DNA of 64,000 nucleotides from Periplaneta americana (taxonomy: Eukaryota > Arthropoda > Insecta > Blattodea > Blattidae), in assembly GCF_040183065.1 (NCBI RefSeq), contig NC_091131.1, positions 17,975,800 to 18,039,799 on the forward strand, written 5' to 3'. The position numbers and the translations under genes are program-made. Under the pieces are notes generated by a model. It made no database searches. It had not been told where the DNA came from and was given only the letters and a program-made list of their open reading frames with translations. This document shows, one piece after another, positions 42,896 through 54,133 of this stretch; within the stretch, counting starts at the first letter, position 1, and every line of letters begins with the position of its first letter.

Positions 42896-43790
42896 ACTTA
42901 CTTACAAATGGCTTTCAAAGACTCCGGAGTTTCATTGCCGCCCTCACATAAGCCCGCCATCGGTCCCTACCCTGAGTAAGATTAATCCAGTCCCTAGCAT
43001 CATATCCCACCTCCCTCAAATCAATTTTAATATTATCCTTCCATCTATGTCTGGGCCTCTCCAAAGGTCTTTTTTTCCTCAGGTCTCCCAACTAACACCC
43101 TACATACATTTCTGGAATCACCCATACGTGCTACATGCCCTGCTCATCTCAAACATCTGGATTTAATATTCCTAATTATATCACGTGAAGAATACAATGC
43201 GTGCAGTTCTGCGTTGTGTAAATTTCTCCATTCTCCTGTAACTTCATCCCTCTTGGCTCCAAATGTTTTCTTAAGAATCTTATTCTCAAAGATCTTAACC
43301 TCTGTTTCTCTCTCAAAGTGAGTGTCCAAGTTTTACAACCGTACAGAACAACCTGTAATATAACTGCTTCATAAATTCTAACGTTCAGCCTTTTTTTTTA
43401 ACCAGACTTACTTACTTACAATTGGCTTTTAAGGAACTCGCAAGTTCATTGCCGCCCTCACATAAACCCGCCATCAGTCCCTATCCTGTGCAAGATTAAT
43501 CCATTCTCTATCATCTTATCCCACTTCCCTCAAATCCATTTTAATATTATTCTCCCACCTACGTCTCGGCCCCCCAAAACGTCTTTTTCCCTTCGGTCTC
43601 CCAACTAACACTCTATATGCACTTCTGGATTCGCCCATCCGTACTACATTCCCTGCTCATCTCAAACGCAGACTGGATGACAAAAACTTCTCAGCTGAAT
43701 AGAAACAGGCATTTCCCATGTTTATTCTGCGTTTAATTTCCTCTCGAGTGTCATTTATATTTGTTACTGTTGCTCCAAGATATTTTGATA
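42896..43790 (-). mobile_element. LINE family 1 copy with a nested copy of itself
   Basis: Outer copy: 42896-43402 (C-terminus through [20 protein letters not shown], frame 43144-43329) and 43669-43790 (NINDTRE region). Between them, 43405-43668 is a second 5'-truncated copy of the same family covering only the C-terminus. CAGACT appears at both edges of the insert (43404-43409 and 43670-43675) and is a likely target duplication. Both copies contain stops. Confidence 0.8.
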
Positions 43791-43953
43791 TTAGTTGTAT
43801 AATATACTATTGTTTAATTAAAATTAATTTTATATTACACATATATACATTGGCTATATATAGGATGTAAACGATATAAACTGCCAAAATTATATATGCA
43901 GTACATATCGGTCTAATGAACAAGATATCTTGTATCTATAATTATATTTTTAA

Positions 43954-45215
43954 CTAGCCGTACCCGTGCGCTCCGCTGCACCCGCTAGAAATAAATATAA
44001 AGTAATTACATAATTAAAATAGGACATTTGATCCAGGGAACATTCGTGTTTGATAGAAGGATAAATCGTATAATATGTTACTTAATTTAAATTGCATCCA
44101 AATAATTAAAATGCGATCATTTTCGTCCAGAGACACTCATTTGATGCAATGACAATTCCTTTAACCTGCTTCTTAATTTTTATTACATGCAACCATAGTT
44201 TAATGAAGATTGACATCATTTAGATTTAATGTGTATATTTTATTTTACTTGTTATAGGTTTCCATTGAATTATGGTAATAACTTAATTTTAACCCTTGTT
44301 TTCTACGTATTCAGTAAATGGCGCTTGCCCACTATGGTTGTGAACCCTTCAAATAACTTAAATTATATTATATAACATTACATTAGGTTACATTTATTAT
44401 ATTATATTATATTATATTATATTATATTATATTATGTTATGTTATGTTATGTTATGTTATGTTATGTTATGTTATGTTATGTTATGTTATGTTATATTAT
44501 ATTATATTATATTATATTATATTATATTATATTATATTATATTATATCAGAAGTTACTGTAATAACATTATAGCATTATGTCCATCTAGAGAAACTACAC
44601 TTTTCAATGGTGAAATAATAATTAATTATACAAATCGGTTAATTTTGCTTCCGATATTACTTCATACAAACACAGAAACATTCATAGCTTTCGATTGTTG
44701 CTGTCCAAGGCCCCTTATAGACGAAGTCATTTGTTTTTTAATTCATTACACGGCCTTAGATGGCAGTTATTTTAATTTTAAAACTCATTTATCTCATTAA
44801 ATATCAGCCCTATCAAAAATTTTCCAGGAAGAAAACTTATCGAAAATTATTTTTAAATAAACTTTTGTTATGTGACATTTTTCACAAAAATCAATAATAA
44901 GCGAGATATTTCGATTTATTTAATTCAGGCCCCCTTATAATCCCCATTTTAAATAATGTATTTTGAATGCCATATAGCCTAAAATCTAAGTTACAACAAA
45001 CTCAATTTATATTCCAATTTTCATCGAAATCCATTCAGCCATTATCGTGTGAAAAGGTAACAAACATACAGATAGACAGACAGACATACAAACAAAAATT
45101 CCAAAAAGCGATTTTCGGTTTCAGGGTGGTTAATTATATATGTTAGGACCAATTATTTTTGGAAAATCGAAAATTACCAGAAAAATTTCGGCTACAGATT
45201 TATTATTAATATAGA
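43954..45215 (-). mobile_element. Non-autonomous Helitron with expanded microsatellite
   Basis: The minus strand starts TCTATATTAATAATAAATCT and ends GCGCACGGGTACGGCTAG next to a host T. It shares most of its length with the copy at 4243, including the ACAAATCGGTTAATTTTGCT and CCAAGGCCCCTTATAGACGA blocks. It differs by a 150-bp pentanucleotide array (44395-44548). The 118-codon frame at 44444 is partly read through that array and is not a gene. Confidence 0.85.
44395..44548. repeat. (ATTAT)n-(GTTAT)n-(ATTAT)n pentanucleotide array
   Basis: Three homogeneous blocks: ATTAT, a central GTTAT block (about 44434-44490), then ATTAT again. It sits in the same Helitron position as a four-unit ATTAT run at 4538-4562. 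Confidence 0.93.
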
Positions 45216-45511
45216 TTTATAAAATACTATGTTTTTAAGATGGATAGTAGTATAATTATTTGTTTACATTTCGACTGAACGTAAATGTTATTTCCAATGA
45301 CATAACACCCAACATATACCAATACACAACAGAGTACATACCAGGAAAAGTAGCCTAAATAATGACTGTATTCTCTTTTCCAAAAACGTTAGGATCAAAA
45401 GAACATTTTTTCTTAGAAAACCATGCCAGTTACAGAAGAATAACATTGGACTTTTTTACAGTTATTTATACTCTACAACCTGTATTTTCTTGGCAGTTTA
45501 TACCGTTTACA

Positions 45512-45572
<61 letters not shown>

Positions 45573-46268
45573 TGCTGAAATGAGCTTTATAGCTGAATCC
45601 TTATTATTAAGTTTGCAAATTAGTCCAATAATACATTTCTAAGATATGCAAATTCTATTCATACCAACAAACTTATCGCATAAAAATATTACATAACTTA
45701 AGTACAAATAGACCAAGTAGTTGTAAATCGCTATCACATCCTTTTCATCTAAAAATTATCTTAATAAAAACTTTGAAACGTGCCAAATTAATTTCTTTGG
45801 CATTCCAGTCCAATAATTCAACAACATAACCTACAAACCAAGAGATTTAACGCGTTTTTAGCTCTCAACAGAATGACACCAAAATTGAATTGAAATTCAA
45901 TATTACCAGAATTCACATCACCAACTTTTAAATTGGTGCTCAACATTTTCAACTTTAGTCAGGATACAGAATATCTGAGATTGCAATATACGTACAGCTA
46001 TTTTGTGTAAATTTGTGTATATAAGTTACTCCTACATGTATCCACTTAAACTGTACAACTTGTAATTTCAGATGCTTTACCTTTGAGATTACGAATAATG
46101 CCGTTTTTGTATAGCCTACAATCCAGGAAACGTAAGTTCCATAATATAATTTCGATGTAAATTAAACGATTTGAGGTTATTATGTATTTTGAATAATGGT
46201 GTAAATAAAGAACTGTAAACAGTAGTTTGTTTCTCAGTAAGAAAAAGGAACCTATTATTTTTGTTAAT
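45216..46268. other. AT-rich DNA with a (TA)n run
   Basis: (TA)n at about 45519-45569. No gene recognised in the remainder. Confidence 0.45.
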
Positions 46269-46399
46269 TGGTTATTTTACGATGCTTTATCAACTGATAT
46301 AGTTATCTAGCGTCTGAATGAGATGAAGTTGGCGAAATGAGTCCAGGGTCCAGCGCCGAAAGTTACCCAGCATTTGCTCTGAATGAGTTTAGAGGAAAA

Positions 46400-46971
46400 A
46401 ATTGTAAATTACATTTTATTTAACGACGCTCGCAACCACCGAGGTTATATCAACGTCACTGACGTGCCGAAATTTTATCCCGCAGAAGTTCTTTTATGTC
46501 CCGCGCCGTGGCGTCGTGGCCTAAGGCATCCTGCCTAGGACTCGCGTTACGGAATGCGCGCTGGTTCGAGTCCTCATGGGGGAAGAAATTTTCTCATGAA
46601 ATTTCGGCCAGTGTATGGGACCGATGCCCACCCAGCATCGTGATGCACTTGGGGAGCTACGATAGGTAGCGAAATCCGGTTGCGAATGCCAGCTATAACG
46701 GCTGGGGGGATCATCGTGCTAACCACACGATACCTCCATTCTGGTTGGATGATCGTCCACCTCTGCTTCGGCATGTGGGCGTGAGGCCAACAGCCGGCTG
46801 GTCGGTCTAGGCCCTTCACGGGCTGCAGCGCCACGGATTATAAAAGAAGTTCTTTTATATGCTAGTAAATCTACCGACATGAGCCTGTCGCCATTGACCT
46901 GGGCCGGGATCGAACTCGCAACCTCGGACACAGGCCAGCGCTCTACCAACTGCGCCACCCCGAGGCCGACT
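46400..46971 (-). mobile_element. SINE family A, middle level of the nest
   Basis: The minus-strand head (CGCAGTTGGTAGAGCGCTGG, box A; GGTTGCGAGTTCGATCCC, box B) is near 46960, and the 3' end ACGACGCTCGCAACCACCGA (plus sense) near 46425. Same family as 8013-8150 but with its middle present. Interrupted by SINE B at 46498-46844. Confidence 0.87.
46498..46844 (+). mobile_element. SINE family B, innermost level of the nest
   Basis: The tRNA-like head has TCGTGGCCTAAGGCAT (box A) and CTGGTTCGAGTCC (box B). The body includes AAATTTCGGCCAGTGTATGG, GATCGTCCACCTCTGCTTCG and GGGCTGCAGCGCCACGGATT. A 14-bp target duplication AGAAGTTCTTTTAT flanks it perfectly (46484-46497 and 46845-46858). It is full length and the youngest of the three. 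Confidence 0.93.
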
Positions 46972-47095
46972 GTTGAGGGAAAACCCCGGAAAAATCTCAA
47001 CCAGGTAACTTGTCCCAACCAAGATTTGAACCCGAGTCAGCTCGTTGCATGGTCAGGCATACTAACCATTGCTCCGCAGTGGTCGACACCGATTT

Positions 47096-48011
47096 CTTGC
47101 GAAACGCAACGTATATTTTAACGCTTCAGCATTCGATGCGTAGCAATGAATTAATAAAGAAACGAGGGAAGTAACATCTGGAGAAAACGTGCTGCAGCTG
47201 CAGTTTCAGTGCACTACAACTCTCCGGGAACCTTAATCTGGGTTTCCAGCTTTCTTTGTGCATCGGTGATAAAGATTACACCGTTCTGCATGGATTTTGT
47301 TGTTTTGAAATAAATCGGCGTTTCTGCATCACAATTTCACACTGATTGCAAAAATGAAATCCGTTTTCGCGTACCACGTCAGAATTTTTTACAATTCAAA
47401 ATTTTATGTTTTCAATATTTTTCGTAATCTAGTGATATTACAGTGTGCTTGTTTGTTAAAAAGGCACGATAGCTTATAATTTAAACTTTATTACTTAAAA
47501 TGTGACATAATATATCTTTTATTATGTTTGTATTTGATATTTATTAAAATCTACCTACTATATCCGCCCTTGAGGGATGTACAAATTTATATCCTCCACC
47601 TTAAAATCAACCGAGGTTAATACATCCATTGTATATTCTTGGAGATTTTTATCTGTCTGCATCCAACGTTATCTACAAACAGGAAGTTGAAATGTTTAGT
47701 GTCTCAGGTCATAAAAATTACGAAGGAAATATTTACTCTTAGAGATTGCTATTAAACCTAACAATGAATTAGAGAAATGACATAAGGTCCCTGTATATAT
47801 CTATTTATGGAAGTGCAATCCAGCTTATGAGGCTACAGATTTCCTTACTGAGATAATAAACCTATCCCCTTTAAAAGTTGTTTTAAAATTAGAGGTTCAC
47901 TTTTGTGTTGTTGGTTGTCGTGTAAAAGTGAAGTGTGTGAGTTCTCATTTTTAAGGGAGAGTACAACATAATAGTGTTGCTTCATAGAAAAGTCGAAACG
48001 TGGTTGTGTAA
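47096..48011. other. No gene recognised
   Basis: Mixed to AT-rich, no ORF or repeat noticed. Confidence 0.4.
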
Positions 48012-48302
48012 ATGATCAAAATTGTTTTGCTATATATATGTGGGTCATATACGTTAGTAAATCAGAGAAAGAATATAACAGCTTTTGTAAAGAATATTTA
48101 CTTTCAATATTTTTACATTAAGTTAGGAGGCCAGGACAAATCCTGGTGGCCCCATAAATTATGTTGTAGTTGTGTTGAAGAGTTGAGAAGTTGGAAAAAT
48201 GGAAAAAGGAAGTCATTGCCTAATCTTTCTCACAAAATTCTTGTTGAAAATAATTTTTATGACGTTTCACAAAACTGTAATTTCATTTCTAGTTATTCAT
48301 GA
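48012..48302 (+). pseudogene. N-terminal fragment of the same uncharacterised arthropod family as 28184
   Basis: A 96-codon frame contains FVKNIYFQYFYIKLG, GQDKSWWPHKLCCSC and VEELRSWKNGKRKSLPN. From memory, arthropod members have ...YF..KLGDQDKSWAPHK.C..C...LR.W..GKR..., with two conserved Cys that may bind metal, and carry the LHSHLDFFPE motif far downstream. Here the family frame degrades after SLPN (48220), where a conserved CYFC block would follow. It is a fragment of another copy, not the missing start of 28184, because it lies 20 kb downstream of it on the same strand. Confidence 0.5.
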
Positions 48303-48478
48303 ATTGTCTGAAAACCTGACTTGATGGGGGGAAAATGGAGATTATTTTCGAATTCAGCACAAAAAATCCGTTTAGAATCGCCTATCAGATTGAAAACAAC
48401 AGAAAAGAAGTTTTGAAATGCAGAACGGTGTTATTAATTGACTTGATGGTACATATTGATATCTTTACAAAGCTTGAA

Positions 48479-48991
48479 TCAGCATCGTGTTTTTCTTCCA
48501 CTGAAAATACCTTTCGAACTTGCCGGAGTTTGCACCTGTATCTCTTGCGCGGCAGTCCGACGTTCTAGTCTTCCCGCTAACGACCGGACTTCACGGTCAA
48601 GGAAATTGGCCCGACAATCAAAGATAGCTGCAAAATTGTCGGGGAAAAAGTCAGGAATTAATAGTGTGTATTTAATGATGTAAGGGATTTCACCTCGCTT
48701 TCTGCACAACGAGGTCAGATTTTGCCACTCCATGATCTCTAGGTCGAGGCCATTAAGCGGTGTTGTTGTTTTTGCGAGCGATACGCCTTCCTGGGAAAGC
48801 AGTCGGGTATTGTGAGCCTGACCCACTGCCTCACTCGCACAATCATTGTGCAACGTCGCCTCATTGTCATAGTAATCGCGAGACAAATGACTGTCACTCT
48901 TTAATAGCCACAATTTCAGGAAACCCCAGGTTGGATACGTTTGCGATTCGTCTTGCTTTCTTCGCCGTGTAATGGAGCGTATTCCAAACAC
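48479..48991 (-). CDS. 170-codon open frame, unknown
   Basis: The frame starts MFGIRSITRRRKQDESQTYP and ends ...SSKGIFSGRKTRC, with balanced composition. It is one of the longest open frames not attributable to a known element. Middle: GLDLEIMEWQNLTSLCRKRG; end: NFLDREVRSLAGRLERR. No domain, signal peptide or membrane segment seen. Overlapping plus frames of 70-77 codons reduce confidence. It could be a repeat-derived ORF. Confidence 0.25.
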   Translation of the reverse strand: MFGIRSITRRRKQDESQTYPTWGFLKLWLLKSDSHLSRDYYDNEATLHNDCASEAVGQAHNTRLLSQEGVSLAKTTTPLNGLDLEIMEWQNLTSLCRKRGEIPYIIKYTLLIPDFFPDNFAAIFDCRANFLDREVRSLAGRLERRTAAQEIQVQTPASSKGIFSGRKTRC

Positions 48992-49189
48992 CCATTGAAA
49001 GACTGTCAGCTGTTGGCTTTCCGTACTAAGAAATGAGGTTCAATCCGCGGAAAATCCTGTGGCTTTTGTACTTTCACCTCACAGGAAACATAAAGAGAAA
49101 ATTTTTGTGATGTATAAAAACCTAATTCGAAATTTTCACAATATCGAGAAAGTGAAATTTGCATGCCACATTTCTGTGTTACTTACTAA

Positions 49190-50105
49190 CTTACAAATGG
49201 CTTTTAAGGAACCCGGAGGTTCATTGCCGCCCTCACATAAGCCCGCCATTGGTCCCTATTCTGAGCAAGATTAATCCAGTCCTTGACATCACATCCCACC
49301 TCCCTCAAATCTATTTCAATATCATCCTTCAAATTGCGCCTCAGCCTCCCTAAAAGTCTTTTCTCCTCAAGTTTTCCAACTAACACTCTATATGTATTTC
49401 TGAATTCAACCATATGTGCTACATACCCTGCCCATCTCAAACGTCTGGATTTAATGTTCCTAATTATATCAGGTGAAGAATACAATTCGTGCAGTTCTAT
49501 GTTGTGTAACTTTCTCCATTCTTCTGTAACTTCATCCCTCTTAGCCCCAAATATTTTCCTAAGCACCTTTTTCTCGAACACCCTTAACCTCTGTTCTTCT
49601 CTCAAAGTCAGAGTCCAAGTTTGACAGCCATACAGAACAACCGGTAATATAACTGTTTTATAAATTCTAACTTTCAGTGTTTTTGAGAGCAGACTGGATG
49701 ATAAAAGCTTCTCAACCGAATAATAAAAGGCATTTCCATATTTATTCTACATTTAATTTCCTCCCGAGTGTCATTTATATTTCTTACTGTTTCTCCAAGG
49801 TAATTGAATTTTTTCACCATTTTAAACGATAAATTTCCAATTTTTATATTTCAATTTCGTACCATGTTCTGATGACGAGACATAATCGTATAATTTTTTT
49901 CGGGTTTTACTTCCAAACCTAAGTCTTTACTTGCTTCAAGTAAAATTTTCGTGTTTTCCCTAATCGTTTGTGGATTTTCTTCTACCATATTGACGTAATC
50001 CGCACAAACTAACAGCTGATGTAACCCGTTCAATTCCAAACCCTCCCTGTTTTCATACCCTTCCGTAATGGTATATTCCTGTCTGTCTGTGTACACCAAA
50101 TTATC
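49190..50105 (-). mobile_element. LINE family 1 copy
   Basis: The C-terminal frame 49204-49605 is open for 133 codons: [72 protein letters not shown]. After frame breaks, 49851-50099 gives GLELNGLHQLLVCADYVNMV, where the catalytic YADD has become CADY. Truncated at 50105, inside the palm. Inactive. Confidence 0.85.
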
Positions 50106-50424
50106 TCAAAATTATGGATCGGGATTTTTGTTTATATTCAGCATCTGCAAATCAATTTGTCCCGGAAAGGTGTACATGAAACAGTAGGTATTACGTGTCC
50201 CGCAGAATTACTACCAGTAATCACAAATATCCCGTATAGCATATCATAGATATAATGAAGATTTATTTATCCATAAATACGTAAATGTTTCAAATTTCAA
50301 AATACCTTCATATATACTCAATTGATGACTAGATAAATGTCTAAATGATACTCTACTCGTAATCCCTCCAGTTGCTTTGTAACATTTTTAGTGACACAGG
50401 TTCAAAAATCTAGTATGAATTCTC
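50106..50424. other. No gene recognised
   Basis: AT-rich, no ORF. Confidence 0.4.
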
Positions 50425-50522
50425 TGCCGAAGATCAACAACAAAGTGATCATAGACCTATTTGGTGACCTAGGAGGCCACGGAATGGGATCTGCTCTTCC
50501 AAGCCATCTCCCTGGAAATTGT
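50425..50522 (-). pseudogene. Tc3/mariner transposase remnant
   Basis: The minus strand reads GRADPIPWPPRSPNRSMITL, matching the I.WPPRSPDL.P.D block around the third catalytic residue. The Asp of SPDL is Asn. Only about 30 codons remain, next to the hAT MITE. Confidence 0.5.
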
Positions 50523-50532
50523 TGGTTTAGAT

Positions 50533-50706
50533 CAGGGGTCGTCAGCACAGAGCACTCTGGGGCTAGCGTCTGTTACCCGCGGAAAACGCAGTGCACCATG
50601 GTAGCTGTTAGCGGGTATCCTTTCTATCTCTTCCTGCTGCACGACGGTGCACACGGGACGGCACCGCTTACCCTTTGCACATTTCAGCGAGTGCTGACGA
50701 CCACTG
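50533..50706. mobile_element. 174-bp hAT-type MITE
   Basis: The ends CAGGGGTCGTCAGCAC and GTGCTGACGACCACTG are inverted with one mismatch. The flanking 8 bp are GTTTAGAT and ATTTAGAT (7 of 8). The GC-rich interior (ACGGTGCACACGGGACGGCA) is unlike the surroundings. Confidence 0.85.
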
Positions 50707-50737
50707 ATTTAGATAATTCTTAAGGTTTCTACCGTAG

Positions 50738-50849
50738 TGGCGCAGTGATCATCGTGCTGGGCGAGGAATTGCATTCTTCTTCGCGGCGTTTTAAATCCAC
50801 ATCTGATAACTTATTATGACGCCTCTTCCTGTTTATTCATCACTCTTAA

Positions 50850-50932
<83 letters not shown>

Positions 50933-51182
50933 GCCCACTACATCCCATTAGGGCAAGCGCCTCCTGCATCAAGCAGGGTGAGCTTATAATTGGTTTATTT
51001 TACGTCGCTTTATCAACTGCGATGATTATCTAGCTTCTGAGTGAAACGAAATAAATCCATGGTCCAGCGCCGATATTTACCCAGCAATGCACTTAATGGG
51101 TTGAGGAGACTTGCATAATAAATAAGTGATGAAAGAATCGGTAGATAAGAGAATGAATGAATGAATGAATGAATGAATGAAT
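50738..51182. repeat. SINE fragments and tetranucleotide repeats
   Basis: 50738-50840 is a SINE-like piece (GTAGTGGCGCAGTGATCATC). 50848-50931 is a pure (AAAT)n array of about 21 units. 50985-51110 is a 3' piece of SINE family C (TTTATTTTACGTCGCTTTAT, GTCCAGCGCC). 51152-51182 is (GAAT)n. Confidence 0.75.
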
Positions 51183-51607
51183 TAAGAGGGATTATACACG
51201 TTTGAGTACTAAAAAAATAAACATTTTTTTCTCAGCAACTAATGACTCTTTCATCAGTATTCACTGCTTCTTCAATTATAGACTATTTTCAGATTTACTA
51301 AAAGTTTCATCCTTATAAGTAATTATCATAACAAAAAAGTGACCGGTTTTTGTGCACTGATGTGACGTTATTATAATAATGTTCACAAATAGTTATTATA
51401 GTTATTCCTGAATGTCAAACAAACAATATGAACTATAATCGTTGAAATGTCTACAATAGAAGTATTTTTAATAGTATATTATGCAACGAGCCTATAATGA
51501 TAGTAATTAAGACGCGAGGATGTTTATGAAACGAGCGCAAGCGAGTTTCATAATTTTCATACGAGCGTCTTTATTACCATTATAGGCAAGTTTCATACAA
51601 CTTTATA
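51183..51607. other. No gene recognised
   Basis: AT-rich. An imperfect inverted repeat at 51495-51595 (CCTATAATGATAGTAATTAA with ATTACCATTATAGG; AAACGAGCGCAAGCGAGTTT between) may be part of a repeat end. Confidence 0.4.
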
Positions 51608-52062
51608 TGCTCGACCATAATTCTAACTTGAAATTATTCGTAAGTATTCATGTTATTGTTATGTGAGTGAGTGCAATAGCCTACCTCATGAATTGTGAGA
51701 TGTGCGCAGACGCGAAAGTATTGATTTTTTCCGGGAAACGAATATCGACGACCTTGATAATAGTAAGATAAACATTAGCCTTGATATAACCTTGAAATTG
51801 AATTCGACATTGAAAAACGAGATGACAAATTGAATTTATTTGAATATTATTTACAATTAACGCTAATTATTATAGTAACAGAACATAACCTTCTGCGACA
51901 GTATTGAATTTCCAGCCTCCGTGACCTTTCGATAGTTGTCTTTCGATTGCATATCCGAGAATAATCGAAAACCTGAACTTTAATGAATAGGTGTACTTTA
52001 ATGACATGCATTAAAGGACTGCTACCAGGTGTATAATTAGTACATTTCGGCATGGTCGAGCA
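51608..52062. mobile_element. Short-TIR element, relative at 63571
   Basis: TGCTCGACCAT (51608) and ATGGTCGAGCA (ending 52062) are inverted ends flanked by TA. The body matches 63571-64000 in opposite orientation (CACCTGGTAGCAGTCCTTTA, TATTCTCGGATATGCAATCG, TGCGCAGACGCGAAAGTATT). The 73-codon minus frame inside recurs partly in the second copy but shows no domain. Confidence 0.65.
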
Positions 52063-52154
52063 TAACATTTCTTAAGAAAAGTTAAATTTTTTATGTTTTA
52101 GGTATTTTTTAAATAAACTATTAATGTTACAGCAATCATAAATTGTAACATTTT

Positions 52155-52500
52155 AAAATTCCTATGCAGAACGAAAAGTTACATTTCTTCGGATCAAATT
52201 TCTGCACATTTAAAGGACGAAACTAAAATAATTTCAATCATTTATTAACATAACACAGTGCTTTCTTAAACTGACTGAACATATTGGGAATTAAATCAAT
52301 AGCTTTCACAAAACGAGGTATGAAATATTTCATATAAAACCATTTTTATCTGGAAAAGGAAGAAAAGCTAGCAAAATTGCACTTAACTTAATTTCATATA
52401 AAACAATTTTTATCCCGAAAAGGAAACAAAAACGAGTAAAATTGTATTTAACTTTTTTATTTCAAATATCTCAAAGAGTAACCGCCTGAAATTAATTATA
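52155..52500. repeat. Dispersed repeat, copy of 32635-32960
   Basis: Shares CAAATTTCTGCAC, ACTGACTGAACATATTGGGA and TATGAAATATTTCATAT with the 32.5-kb copy. It lacks the foldback start and has a local duplication of TTTCATATAAAAC. Confidence 0.6.
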
Positions 52501-53125
52501 TAACTTATGGTTCACAGTGTACATGCTGGGAACGAAAAAACTATGTAACGTACGTTATTATTCAAGGAACGCCAGAATTATCGCTGCTAATTCTTTCTCC
52601 CTTGTTCATAATATCTGCCAGTCATCCCACTATCATTATTTAGTGTTGGAATGCATATTACAATAACTTTCACTCCTGGTTAGCCAAAATGGACATCACT
52701 TGGAGAACATGAACAGGATATTTCAACATCGCATCTTACTTGAAACTGAATTAACAAAGAATTAAGCTAACTAACGTGCCTTACTTTCAGTCCATTCCGA
52801 AGCCCGATAGAATGGGATGTGGTAAGGTTCAAGGTCGCCAGGTTTAGAAGCAGTTATATTAGTTCATGTGCCACTTCATCATGTAACATCGACGGAGGCG
52901 ATGACTTGTTGCTATGGAAATATCGCCCTCAAAGCTGCGGCGTTGTTTGAAAACAATGATACTTTGTACTGCAGTTTCCAAACGAAACTTTCGACGCTTT
53001 CATACAGAACACAATGTTTAATTAGTTGACTGACTGACTTTACAACTAAATGACCGATTTTGTCATCCATTACTCGTCCAGGACCGATTTCACCAAACAT
53101 ATTTAACTTTAATTGTTACTTAAAT
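52501..53125. other. No gene recognised
   Basis: Mixed composition. A 62-codon minus frame at 52912-53100 has no motif. Confidence 0.35.
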
Positions 53126-53979
53126 GGCAGGTTTCTTCAAGTATTGTTAGAACACTTAACGACTGTTAAACCCTCAACAGTTTGTTTATGTCTTCAACAC
53201 TAGTTTGGCTTAACAGATTGTTAACTGTTTGTTAAGTTTAAATGTAGGATTTCAAGAAGTTAACTCATTTAACAAACAGTTAAATATGGCGCATGACACC
53301 ACAGCTGTTCAGACAAAAGTTGTGAAAATAATGTGTTATGTCTCTCTTTACGGAATGTTTAGTATCAATGCTTCAAAATACGCAGACTAAATAATAAAAT
53401 GTTTCAGCAGTAATTGTTTCTATAAGACGAAATCACATAATTTCGACAGAGAGAGTGAGTAGAGAATTTTATATGATACGGAACTCTCCTCGGGGTTTTG
53501 AGTAGCTTATAGGTGACTACACACACATTCCTGTAATTATTGTCACCTGGTGGTCATAATGCTGAGATTTGCCTGAACAGAAATTCATGTTTAGCATTAC
53601 AACTACAGTATAACCTTACTTATAATAATTATTATTCAATAGTAGTCAGTACAACTTTAATTTATCAACTCTCTGTACTCTATGGATCATGGCCTACTGT
53701 AACAGGTTATGATTTTACACATGTTTCATGACTTACTCTACAGTACAGAATTTAAATATTAATTTCAGCCAATAAGAAATTGCCTTACATGTGCAAAATC
53801 ATTACCAACTGCTGTTGAGTAGTTAGAATAGTATTAACGACAGTTAAAGTTACGTGTTGGTTATTTTAAACGAAATTATATTGAAGAAATGGAAAATATA
53901 TTAACAAAACGTTAAAAATAAACTACCTGTTAATTTAACATCTGTTAACCTAAATTAAACATTACTTGGAGAAACTGGC
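53126..53979. mobile_element. Possible MITE with imperfect inverted ends
   Basis: The left GGCAGGTTTCTTCAAGTATT...GACTGTTAAA and the inverse of the right end (GGCCAGTTTCTCCAAGTAAT...AGATGTTAAA) match with gaps. GTTAAC-rich motifs recur in both arms. No ORF with homology. The GG(C)CGGTTTC.CCAA-type terminus recalls some Harbinger/ISL2EU elements, but the target duplication is not clear. Confidence 0.45.
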
Positions 53980-54133
53980 CAAAAGTCTTTTTAATTGACA
54001 GTTAGAGGGAACAATGGATTTCACCAACACAGATTGGGCTTTAAGCTGTCATTAAACTACAGTTAAGTTTATTGATCAATATTTGGTAATTTAAATATAA
54101 TTAATTCACCATTAACGACGATAATTTTCATAA

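Larger units (their letters stand above)
46269..47095 (-). mobile_element. SINE family C, host of a three-level nest
   Basis: The 3' half (46269-46399, GGTTATTTTACGATGCTTTA to GAGTTTAGAGGAAAA) and head half (46972-47095, GGGAAAACCCCGGAAAAATC to the box-B complement AGATTTGAACCC) are one minus-strand SINE split by SINE A. The insertion duplicated about 12 bp (GTTTAGAGGAAAA and GTTGAGGGAAAA). Confidence 0.85.

Noticed and set aside
46574..47121. Overlapping 80-99 codon frames on both strands
   Set aside because: They lie entirely inside the GC-rich SINE nest. No protein family was recognised.
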